DNA from: Oscheius dolichura
Taxonomy: Eukaryota > Nematoda > Chromadorea > Rhabditida > Rhabditidae
DNA: 64,000 nt
Direction of reading: 5' to 3'
Assembly (NCBI GenBank): GCA_932521035.1
Contig: OW051494.1
Span: 978,001-1,042,000 of the forward strand
The position numbers and the translations under genes were made by a program. The first letter of the stretch is position 1. Every line of letters begins with the position of its first letter. Positions 11,938-22,344 of the stretch are shown piece after piece. Under the pieces are notes generated by a model, which saw nothing but the letters and a program-made list of their open reading frames with translations, did not search any database and was not told the DNA's origin.

Positions 11938-12626
11938 AAAACATTTTTGCTTTTTTTTTAAACTGGTTCCGCTCCTCTTTTCCTCCCTTTTACCCTCTAA
12001 AACAGTAAAATAAGTTGGATAAAAGCTTTATTTGTTCTTCCCACACTCTATAAGGACAAGAAATTGAGTCTATTTACAATGTGGATCGAGAATAACGCTC
12101 AATAGACCTCCTCTTCCTCAAAATAGGTGACGGTAGTGGGACAAAGACGGGCAAAGTGGTCATCTCCCTTGAAAAATCGGGTTTAAGTGAAATTTTAATG
12201 GGAATTTGTAGTGTAAAGTGAAGGAAAAGACACAGAAGACATAAAAACCTGGACATATTTGGGGAGACATGGTCTAGCGGGGACTGGGACGTGGAAGACA
12301 CACAAAAAGGACCAATTGGGGGACTTAGACAATATTTTGAGCGGGAAAATGTATTGCAAACGATTGGGAGCTGTCTATTTTACTGGAAAATGATCAAATT
12401 ATGGGAAAAAAATTGGAAAATTTAGTATTTTTCGAAACATGAAATATACGTGATTACGTACTGTTTCACTGCTAACGGCGGGAATTGCAAAAATGAAGAA
12501 AATATGATTTTTCCCATAAAATTGAGCATTTTTCTTGGATTTTTTTGTTAAAATTAGATGAAAATATAAAGACAGTCCTGATAAAAATGATAGAAATTCA
12601 AAAATGATGTGTTCCGGACATTTTGA
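11938..12626. other. 3' region between cccp-1/tRNA and pxl-1
   Basis: No coding sequence. On the minus strand AAATAAAGC near 12030 could be the poly(A) signal of pxl-1, giving a 3' UTR of about 600 nt. Confidence 0.4.
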
Positions 12627-15600
12627 CTATTGTCGGTAGTCTGGGGTCAGGGCAAACGTCTGATTATAACACTTATGACAGTAGGGGCGTCGATCGACTT
12701 CTTTGAAAGTGCCCTTCGTCAGTGTCCGGCTACAGTAGGTACATTTAAAGTGCTCCGGATGGTATTTCTGCCCCATTGCCGAGACACAACGGCCGCTGAT
12801 CGGGGCCCGGCAGACGTGGCAGATACTGCCGCGCTTCTCATGATAGTGCTGCTCGCAGAGGGGCATCCCGTTGTGGTCGAAGAAACTGCCGCCGTCGAAA
12901 TGCACTCCACACATCTGAACAGACACGGCAATCAACATCGAGAGTTAGGAAAATTAAAGAAATATTCAATTCTACGACTTTCTATTCATTTGTGTTAGAT
13001 ATAGACGTGTTGTGGATAATGTGACAGTCATTTTGAGCTCAAATTTGCTATGAAAATAGTGGTTTTTGGTGAGAAAATGGCGAAAAAGGTAGAAAACCCA
13101 ACGGAATTTTTTTCTTTTCTCTTTCCACTTTATGGCCTGCTTGGCACTCGGACTGGATCCGACTTGGGGTCGTCGCGAGCCTGACGCGACTCTTTCTGAA
13201 AGACAAGAGGAGGAGCAGGAGGCCTTCTTCTGGAGACGGGATTTTTTGATATTTCTGTTCAAAAATCCGGGTTACTGTAGAAAAGGGGGCCATTTCTAGT
13301 CAAAGAGGGTCTCTAGGCTCAAAGACTGTCACACTATCCACACCACGTCATCATCTCACCACTTCAAACGGTTACCACAATGAATTGTCCCATTTAGACC
13401 AACATATAAAGTATTTCCCCCCGTCCAAAACTCACCTGACAAACGAAACAATCCGGATGCCAATGTGTTCCCAAGGCGGTAATAAAGTTGGCCTTTATCG
13501 GCTGCTGGCAACCGGTACATTTCGGGGCGAAGAGCTTGAAAAAGTCCTCGCGGCAGTAAACTTGTCCGTTCTGGAAATTGGATCCTCTGGTTTTGATTGG
13601 GAGGGAAGAAAGCTGACCTTCTCATGGAAACCAGTGTCGCCCAGTTCACGGCCACACTTGGAACAATTGAAGCATTGCAGATGGTAGTTACGGTTCAGGG
13701 CGGTTACACAACGCTGAAAACAAATAAAAATACAAAAAACTCCATTGGTAACTCAATTTTTGGGTAAAAACACGAATCGCGCCGGCGCGCTAAACTTTGA
13801 AATCGATAATTTTGCAACTGTTTTCCCACTATAGGACAAATTTTTACGCACAAAATGTAGCCCAGACTTTTTTTTCTCTACAAAATAACATATATTTCAT
13901 AATTTATAACAGTAAATTAAAGAAATGGAAAGCTATAATAGTGGTTGGGACTGTTTTCCGGGGGAAAATGACTGAAAAGTGGTGACTTTGGCACCGTTTT
14001 CGAGTAATTTTCTATGTTAGAATAGTGTAAACAGGGTGTTCTATCACGCAATAATGATTTTCAAGTTTTTCATTAGAAAAATTTGAAATTATCCTCAATT
14101 TCAGCCGTTTATACTCAAAAACTGATCAAAGTGCGGAAAACGCGCTCTAATTCTAATTTCTACAGTATTTTTTTCTATAATGATGTACAATCTGCTCTCT
14201 GAGACCTAAATAACAGTTTACAGTACTCACATCTTTGATGGGTCCACTGCACCCGGCACACTTGGGGCTGAATTGATTGTGGTAGTCGTCTTCACAGAAT
14301 GCCCGGCCGTTCCTCTCGAAGAAGTTCTTGTGCCCCAATTCACAGCCACACTCACAACAGACATAATGCTCCGGGTGCCACATCTTCCCCATCGCTATTA
14401 CTACCTATAATAGTTGGTAAAATTCGGGTCCCGGAGGGAAGTTGCGGTACCTGGCCGACGATGGGCTTTCCACAATGGGCACAGTCTCCCTTGGGAATGG
14501 TGTTGACCCCGTAGCGACTGCTGATCTCTCCATTATTCAGGGTTCCAATCATCGAATCGGCATGGGAAAGGTCCCGCGACGGGGAGCGACCTCCTCTCTG
14601 GAAAAAGAGCCACAGTTAGACAGCAAAATGAGTCACAATTAGGTAATTTTCAGAAACCTTCCCAGGGGGAAAATCCGGTGCGCCCGCACCCGTAAAATCT
14701 TCCTGCCAATACTTACCAGAGAATTAGTGAAATAGGGAATAGGAACGGGGACAGGAGCTGGCGGCATTATCACCTACTCGAGAGGAAGAAGGAACACTTT
14801 ACTCTTCCTCTTCCAATTCCCCGCCCAAATGGTCTTACTGTAAGCACCCCTCTTTTAACAAACGAGTAGGTAAGCGAACAGATCTTTGGCCAGGTTCTCC
14901 ACGTGGTCATGTGACCCATCTACTTACGCGTTCTTTTTTTTCAAGAAAGAGCTTTTCTCATGTTCTAAGACTTTCAAACTGTCGAAAAAAGGAGGTATTT
15001 TACCGTTTTTCAGACTTCCGAACATCAGTTACTTTCAACGCAATAATTTCTAATATTTTTCAAAAGTTTATAAAAAATTTTTATATCTATCTTGTAGCCC
15101 AGAATTTTCTCTACAAGAACATATATTTTTTTTAAATATTTCATTGTAGTTTTAAAAAATTGGAAGCTATTTTAGCGCGCTGGTTCGATTTCGAAGGGAT
15201 AATGATTGATCTGGGGAAAATGGCCGAAACTGGCGATTTTTACCAGTTTTTCAGTGGATTTTTGGTGTTACAGTAATCTACGCGAGCTGAAGATTTCCAC
15301 AAACAGTAATTTTCCATATAAAAGTGGAGAAAAATGCTGTAACCAGGCGCCCAAACGGGCGGACCCCTGTTTAGCGCCTGGAATCCCAATAAAGAGCGCC
15401 TTTTCTCTAATTTTTTCACAATTTTCTATTAAAATTAATATCTACAATCATTCAAAACTTTAATGGAAATGTTTCTGCCTCTCCAGGAATTGTTCTATTT
15501 GCTTAGCATATAAGTCGTCGCCCCCGTGGAGTCCTCCTCCACGGCCGGGCTACCTACGCTCGACGGTGGCATTTTGTAAGCAAATAAGACACCTCTTAAA

Positions 15601-18050
15601 TTTTGGAAGAAGAGGTCTTGACGAGAGGGAAAAGACACAAATTTAATAGAAAAAAAGAAAAAACTCACGACATCGTTGTAAGACTGAGCCTGACTGGGGG
15701 CGCCGAGACTTCGCCGGGAGCTATAATGATCGAATCGTTGTTGCAGTTCACGCATCATTTTTGCCCGCCTTTTCTTTTCTAATTTAAAATATCAATTCTT
15801 CTTTAAATAAAATAGAAAATTTAGAATATATATTCTTGGAAGAATATTGGATTGGGCGGGGGTGAAGGAGGAGGAGGAGCAACGCCGGCGAGGGGGTACT
15901 CGTGCCAAGGGAGCCGAGGGGGAGAGAGAGAGCAGCCAAGGGGGGAACGGAAACCGGTCACGGCCGGCAGGCAGCACAACTACTACGGGGGAAAGGAATC
16001 TTCTCTCTCTCTCTCTCTCTCTTTCTCTTTTCCCAGTGGGAAGATGAGGGGGCGGGGAACAAATCGAAGGGGCCAGATAGTACTGTTATTGGCTTTTTGG
16101 GCTTGAAAAGAAGGAAAGGAAGGGATTTCCAGCCGTTTAATCCTCAGTTTATAACAAAATAGACTTTTAATAAGTAAACAAGAAGTCAGGATTACTGTAG
16201 AATTTTCAAAAATCGAGTTGAAAGCGGGAAAATGAAGAAAAGGAGGGAAATACGCTAACGGGCCGGAGAAACGGGCAATGCACCACAATGGGACATTTTT
16301 TGGGGGTATAAAGTTTATTTTCTAAATTATTACACCTTTAAAAATACAAAAAAAATGAAAGCAGACGGTTTTGAAAGCTCTTGGGGTTGGAGAAAGGAAG
16401 ATTTGGACGGAAATGGGCTTCTACCGCCCTTGGATAGGGTTCTATTGAGTTTTTGCGGTTCAAAATAAGGAATAGAGGATATTCTGAGGTGGTAGACCTT
16501 TAAACATGGGTCCTGAAGAGTGAATTTACTAGAAAATTGGGAAAATTTGGGTTTAGAAATCGGAAAAGGGAGCTGATCAGATGGAATGGGCTAAACTCTT
16601 CAAGATTTCGGAATTTAACAGGAAAGAAGAGGGAAGACATCACTTTTGCTGACATTATGAACTTTTAAAATCATCCCACTCAAAATTTCTTCTAGGACAA
16701 AAAAATTCAAACATTAGTGTGCCTGTGAAGAGGGTCAACAACAAGGGGGGAGACTACCAAACTGTCAACAGCTGCTGCTCAAGATTGAGCCGAACTCAAC
16801 CGAGGGGGACTTTTTGACACCTTGTCACATGGCTAAAGGGCTCGCTTACTTTACTTTTTGACATATTTTTTTTCGAAAATCATGGCTACAGTAAGCCGGG
16901 AATAAGGCCGAAAGGGAAAGGGGTCGTTTTAGGGGGTTATCGACGAAATTTGGGAATAAATCATCGAAATATTAATTTTTGTATGATTTCTATGGATTTG
17001 TAGTACTTCAAACATATTATTTTGTAAAAAAAAACGTATAAAAATGATGAAGAACCAACATAAACAACCATTTTCTCGTTAGGAGCACTAATCCAGACGG
17101 CTGAGTCCGCGCGCCTCCGCTCCCGTAAAATCTCGGCAGCTGCGCGCCATGACTTTTCCAAATAACGCTCCAGCTGCCGAGACTTTACGGGTGTGGCGGA
17201 CGGGCTTTCCTGGTCAATTAGGGACACAAACTCACGCGGTTGGTATCTCATCCAACTGATTGAACAAAGAATGCACACTTGGCCGTTCACGTTCACCATT
17301 CACTCGACTGGGACGGACATCTGAAGACAACAAAAAAGGGCGATTAAGTCAATCAAAAAACATTCCAAAGCGATTGGAAATACATAAAAGGGCGGGAGAA
17401 ACACACCATCATAGCTCTTCCTCTTCTCCCTCTCCTCGGAGTAGCTGTTGACCATCTGCTCGATATTGTCCAGTTCATGGTTATTGTAGGAAGTGGGACG
17501 GGGTCTGGAACTGAGATCAAACTCAAAATCAAATCACACCATGCTGGAGAAGCCGTTCTTTTCAGGTTTTAGTAGGAAAATTAGGGAGAAAAGTGAAGAA
17601 ATGGAGATCAGGAAGCCTTGAAAGGCTATATTATTGGGAAAACTCCAAGGAATGGAATATTTTTATATTTGTATTCTTATCCAAAAATTATTCATTGAAT
17701 ATATTTATATATATATAATATTTATCGGAGTTTCTTTCCGTAAATCAGATTAAAAAAATGCGAAAATAACGGGCGGACCCCTACCTGGTCTGTTCTCTCC
17801 TTGTCTGCTCCTGATAAACAGGCTCTAAATCCTCTCTAGACTGGGAATAACGATCTCCCAAGTTCGCTCTCCTTAGTACTTCTGTCGTGTGTTGAAGATC
17901 CGACAGTAGGGCTTCTAAATATCCTATTTCTTTTCCATTCTCTCTATTTTCAATTGTTAGTTCACTCGTTTTCTGCTCAATCAATCGATTTTTCATTGAT
18001 TCCTGATCAAAAAGATTCTCTCTCGCCTCCACTTGCTCTCGTGGCTGCAT
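12627..18050 (-). CDS. pxl-1: Paxillin, LD-motif and four-LIM focal adhesion adaptor
   Basis: Nine exons: 18050-17785, 17504-17407, 17320-17236, 15768-15669, 14597-14451, 14404-14231, 13713-13618, 13570-13436 and 12914-12627, about 462 residues. Exon 1 holds an LD motif, [10 protein letters not shown] (paxillin LDALLADL type); exon 2 has [12 protein letters not shown], a weaker LD-like helix. The last five exons encode four LIM domains, starting at [11 protein letters not shown] and including [21 protein letters not shown] and YHPEHFKC zinc ligands, then ending [11 protein letters not shown]. Paxillin scaffolds integrin adhesions in muscle and pharynx (family knowledge). Joining exon 3 to exon 4 needs an unusual AAAAG|G acceptor; an alternative is that 15758 (ATG ATG) is the start of a short isoform behind the TTAAATTAG acceptor. 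All other junctions agree in phase. Confidence 0.88.
13785..13945 (+). repeat. 170-bp AT-rich dispersed repeat, copy 2
   Basis: It starts after GGCGCGCTAAACTTTGAAAT and carries AAAATGTAGCCCAGA, TTCTCTACAA and TTAAAGAAATGGAAAGCTAT in the same order as copy 1. It lies in a pxl-1 intron. Confidence 0.65.
14679..14706. repeat. Half copy of palindromic element
   Basis: The left arm CGCCCGCACCCGTAAAATCT is present in a pxl-1 intron; the partner arm is absent. Confidence 0.6.
15010..15185 (+). repeat. 170-bp AT-rich dispersed repeat, copy 3
   Basis: A diverged copy sharing TTGTAGCCCAGA, TTCTCTACAAGAAC and ATTGGAAGCTATTTTAGCGCGC with the other two. It lies in a pxl-1 intron. Confidence 0.6.
15463..15560 (-). 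other. Possible alternative terminal exon of pxl-1
   Basis: Behind a GTAGGTAG acceptor an open frame of about 29 codons is in phase with the exon ending at 15669. It reads through [20 protein letters not shown] to a stop at 15463. It would give a LIM-less short isoform. The support is phase and a plausible helix only. Confidence 0.25.
15769..17235. other. pxl-1 intron 3
   Basis: A large intron with a CT microsatellite (16003-16024), purine-rich DNA near 15850-15960 and one palindromic element (17107-17197). The ORFs here are low-complexity and lack splice support. Confidence 0.5.
17107..17197. repeat. Palindromic element, copy in pxl-1 intron 3
   Basis: Arms CCCGTAAAATCTCGGCAGC and GCTGCCGAGACTTTACGGG, with a loop of about 35 nt and GCGCGCC at the left boundary. 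Confidence 0.85.
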
Positions 18051-20197
18051 GCTTTACAACGGCAGTTCAGCTCGCGCGGGGCGGCATGGAGGCGACGAGG
18101 GGTAACAAACGACAAGCACACGCACAGCACACACATGTTTTGCTATTCGATTTTTGACTCTTCCTGGGAGATCCTTATGGCTGGAAAAAGTTATAGAAAT
18201 TAGTAAAAGAAGAAGAAAACAATAAACGAAAAGATTGTCAACATGGTGCTAAAGGCTTCTAAAAAAATGAAATCCTAGTTTAGAAAAAAAATCAAACAAG
18301 AATGAGAAATGGTGAACAAAAATGAGGAAAAAAAATTCCCATTTATAAGAACTCCCCCTCAAAGCTGATATTCCCACGTGAAGCGCATGAAAACTTGAGA
18401 GCGGACAAGAAGAACGACTCTCATTTGAAAGGGTTGACGACCCAATTATACTCAATGACCCTTCAAAAACAGTAGATTTTTGGTCTAGTTTTATCTTTTT
18501 TTTCCACTAGACAATATAAAAGCAAGGGAGTATGAACAAAAAATTACCCAATTCTATGTCGTATTTGCTCATGTTGTGAGACAGACTAGGAAGAAACTTT
18601 TGGAAATCTGAGAAGCAAGGAATAGAAAATAGCTGGGGACTACTTCTTTTTTCTCTAGGCGGAGCAATTGCTCTATTATTGATGAAAAGACAACAAACAC
18701 TGCGATGAATGGATTGGAGTCGAAGAATTCACATTTCTAAAGTTTCTCTATCCACGTTCTGCACATTACATTCCCAATGTTTTTGATAGCAAAAATCCAA
18801 TGCTTGATTGTTTTCTCAAGGTATATCTAAGAAAATAGAAAAAATACCGATAGCTTGAATAGCATTACTCATATCAAGTAATGTAGCGAGCAATACACAA
18901 GCAATGATTCGATTTCATAAAGTTTACAGAGAAAATAATCATCTAAATGATAAATAAGCAATAAAACTGACTAATTCATGTTGATTCATCAACCAAAATC
19001 ATGAAACAGATCACCCACAGCGTTTTTGAGCAAAATTTGGCATAGGCTTTGTCATCGTCGTGTTTTACATAAATTACCCAGATTACCGGGCTGTCTTATG
19101 CTTATTTCTTACAGTTTCTGCTAGAAATTAGCTTAGGAAGCAATCATTAGCGTTTGGTTAGCCTCACAGAAGTCAATTATATCTAAAATCCACGCAAAAA
19201 ACTACCTAGGGCCGGTTTAACAGCGTCAGCGAAGCGATCGTCAGCCGGCATTCACACAGAAGCTAAAAAAGAGAAGCTCTTTTTTTATCTGGAAGAAAAA
19301 AATTTCACACGCTCGCGAAGATCGAGAAAGTAAACAAATAAAATCAATGGATCACACGCGATTTGAACAATCTTCCTCTCTCTCGGGGCAGAGGAGGAGA
19401 CGCCTCGGGGTAACAGCTAGCGGGGGCGGGATCTCCGCCAGCCGGGGGAGATGCAACACACAAAAACCCCCATCCAAACCTTCTCCTCCCCCTAAAGCTA
19501 ACAATTGGAAGGCTGTCGCAGAAAAGATGGGGGCAAAAAGGCTGAGACAGATCATTAGGAAGACAGACAGAAAAGAATGAATGGGCTGGATGGACGCGAG
19601 AAGACCAGATGTGGACAGCGGGCAGATGCTATGAATATTTCAGCTAATAGGCTCGTAAAGATTGTTCTTTGAAGTAGTATCCCGTAATTTTTTCGCATCA
19701 AGCATTCCGACTACAGTTTGAGGTTTACATTTCTGCCTTTCCCTTTGAAAAGGCTGGGCGAAAGCGCCCGCTGGACCGGAAAACAAGCGCGAAAAGAAAT
19801 GTTGCTATTGTTCAAAAGGAAATGTGCATTCAGAGAGAAGAGAAGCGCACATTTTCTATAGAAAAAAATTAGTTCAAAAATGAACTCAACAAAATATCCA
19901 AAAAACAACATTTCTACCGGAACACTAACCCACCTAAATCTTGCATAGCAGCCATCTTTCCGTTGAACGCATTCAAAAAGCACTGCAAATGTCACACGGT
20001 TGGCCTAAGTTATCAGATAGCGAGAGGCACAAGATACGTTAGTATGACTCAGACAGAAATAAAGCATGAATCATTCAAAACAAACATTTATTTTTGAAGT
20101 AGAAGGAGTTAATATCATTTTAGAATGACAAAGAATACCGCATAAGCGGGGAAAACAACAATATTAACAAAAGTGGCAAAAAATGGGAAGGAAATAA
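18051..20197. other. Intergenic between pxl-1 promoter and rbm-7
   Basis: pxl-1 upstream region, then AT-rich DNA. No exon, tRNA or repeat of the families seen elsewhere was recognised. The 19347-19580 ORF is purine/pyrimidine-biased and unsupported. Confidence 0.4.
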
Positions 20198-21273
20198 TTA
20201 ATATCTACCTACACTACGAGAGGAATTTTGATGACGACTGTCTCGATCATCGCGACGGTCGTTGTTTCGACTACCATGACGATAATCACCGTGTCGATCA
20301 TTACGGCGAATATCACGGTCGCGAGAGTTGCTGTAATCGTTGCGGTGGCGATCTCTAAAGTTGACGTCGTATTCAGGTGGAATTCTGTAACCATAGCCAT
20401 TGCAAAATAGAAGCAAACGGATAGTTAAAGTTTTCGAAAGAAAAGCAAAAAGCTGAATAAGTAACCTTGGGTTGAGGTGTTCCATGGACGGAGGTGTATG
20501 CCACCTATCACTCCGTGGGTCTGGACCTGGAGCATACCCCATAACAGGTGGTGCTGGAGGCGGCGTCAAGTACGTATCATCTGAATATAAGTTCATAAAT
20601 AATATACCAAATACAAAATACATCTAGGCATCGATGGAGGCAGTGGCGGCGGGAATGGTGGTCTCCGAAGGTCGTCACTGCGGGTACGAGGAGTATTGTA
20701 GCTGGGCTCTCTGTAGTGACTATATTATTTGATGTTATTGATTCGCATAAAATTAAAGCACGTTGGACAGCTGTAAATCCACAATGAAAATGAGCGTACC
20801 CATTATACTCCCGCTTTCTAGAACTGTCCCGATCTAATTGTGGAAGATGAGGCTGAGTGTGAGAATCATTTCGTCGAGGATCACGGCGTTCCGATTGAAT
20901 TTTCTTCCAGGCTTCCTCCTGTAAGAACAAAATACATTAGAACCATTTGTTTCACTAAAAATTCCAGGAAAGAGAAATAGACAAACTTGTTTAGTATTAT
21001 TTCTGGGTTTCACGGTAATTGACCTATTGTAAAGTCTAATTCCGTCCATAACTTCAATAGCAAATGGAACAGTCTCCTCATCTTCAAATTCGATCAAAGC
21101 ATAATTGTGATTGTCGCCTTTTTTCAATGTGAAGCTTTTGATCGGCCCTATCTGAAATGAAATATGATTTTTTTAAAACAAAACATACAAACCTGTATAA
21201 ATAGCTCTTCCACGACGTTTTCTGTCACTTCATTGGCAAGACCACCAACATAACATGCGGCCTCATCGTTCAT
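20198..21273 (-). CDS. rbm-7: RBM7-like RRM protein (NEXT complex type)
   Basis: Six exons (21273-21193, 21151-20987, 20918-20800, 20710-20622, 20580-20466, 20384-20198) encode 251 residues, close to human RBM7. One RRM fills residues 6-82: RNP2 is CYVGGL, and the RNP1 position reads NYALIEF. The pattern VPFAIEVMDGIRLYNRSI matches the RBM7/RBM11 signature (VPYAMNLLNGIKLYGRPI). A Pro-rich linker follows, then a C-terminal tail of R/D/N/H repeats (RDRDIRRNDRHGDYRHGSR). RBM7 joins ZCCHC8 and MTR4 in the nuclear exosome targeting complex that degrades PROMPTs and snRNA extensions (family knowledge). ATG lies 7 nt behind a TTTCAG acceptor, consistent with trans-splicing. It is divergent from haspin. 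Confidence 0.82.
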
Positions 21274-22344
21274 TGCCTTGCTGAAATGGATAATAAGTGA
21301 AGAGAAGAGAGCAACAACAGAAATAGAATACTATATTTGGCAGCTTTGAAGAAAGAGACGCCGGAATTCTTTGCAAAATACGCAAAGGGGCGTCGAGTCG
21401 AAAACTGCCGCTAACGAATAATTTTTGAATTCCTTCTCTCTTTCCCTCACGTCCCTCGTTCGTGTGTTCTTTTCTCCTTGCTACCTCGTTTCTTTTTCTT
21501 TTATACTGCTTTGAGCTGAAGGCGTGCGATAGCCCTGGTTTGCAAAGAAATGCTGAGCTACCGTTTGCAAAGCAGAGGAAAAACGATATGCAAAGCCGCG
21601 CAAGTGAACGGTGTGCAACTGCAGTGATTTGCTAATTGTTTTCTATGATTCGATACTTTATTTTACGTGCACTTTCATTTTTCATCTCGGCACTTCTAAA
21701 CCTTCACAACAACACTAGTTCTCTGAAGAAACAATAGTTACAATAGGCGGACCCATAACCGAAATTTGCAAATCGTTCCACTGGCATAGCACATACTTTG
21801 GCGTTTTATTTCATAGTTCTGTAATATCAGTCTTCGTTGGAGCAGTAATTGGGTACAGCTAACATTTGCTATGAATTGTGAAAAACGCGGCTGCCACATG
21901 CAACAAAATTTACAAAGCAAGACGTTTGTTATATGTGTTGTGGCAATTTTACACCTTTCGGAACAACGCCAGCTATCTGAAGAATGAATAGGTTATAGAC
22001 GAAATATGCATGATGTTGCACCGACAACCCCTTGATTTTCAAATCATTTTTTTACAAGGCGTCATATTTGAATGCTGTATTTTGCCTATCATTCGGCAAG
22101 CATAAACGTAGCTCAGTATTTCGTTAGCCGTGCATATCATGACTGCCCCGTAGTCTTTACAATCGTTTGATGTTTAGTGTACTCAACTTATAACTTATAG
22201 AATACTTACACAATATGCGGTGGAGAACTCGACCGTCTAACTTCAAGACGGTAATAGCCGTAGAAGAAGAGCCACACGAGGTTCGAGCAATTTCATCTAC
22301 TATTACGTGCTAACAATATTTAGAGGCCACGATTATTTGAAACA
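21274..22344. other. Divergent promoter region of rbm-7 and haspin
   Basis: About 1.07 kb without exons between two head-to-head genes. A direct repeat of GTTTGCAAAG occurs near 21537 and 21564. Nothing else was recognised. Confidence 0.4.

Noticed and set aside
15847-16162. Overlapping plus-strand frames rich in E, R, G and Ser/Leu
   Set aside because: They arise from purine-rich DNA and a CT microsatellite inside a pxl-1 intron.
19020-19110. AAATTACCCAGATTACC resembling a spliced-leader sequence
   Set aside because: It differs from SL1 (TTTAATTACCCAAGTTTGAG) at several positions and lacks the downstream donor and Sm-site context.
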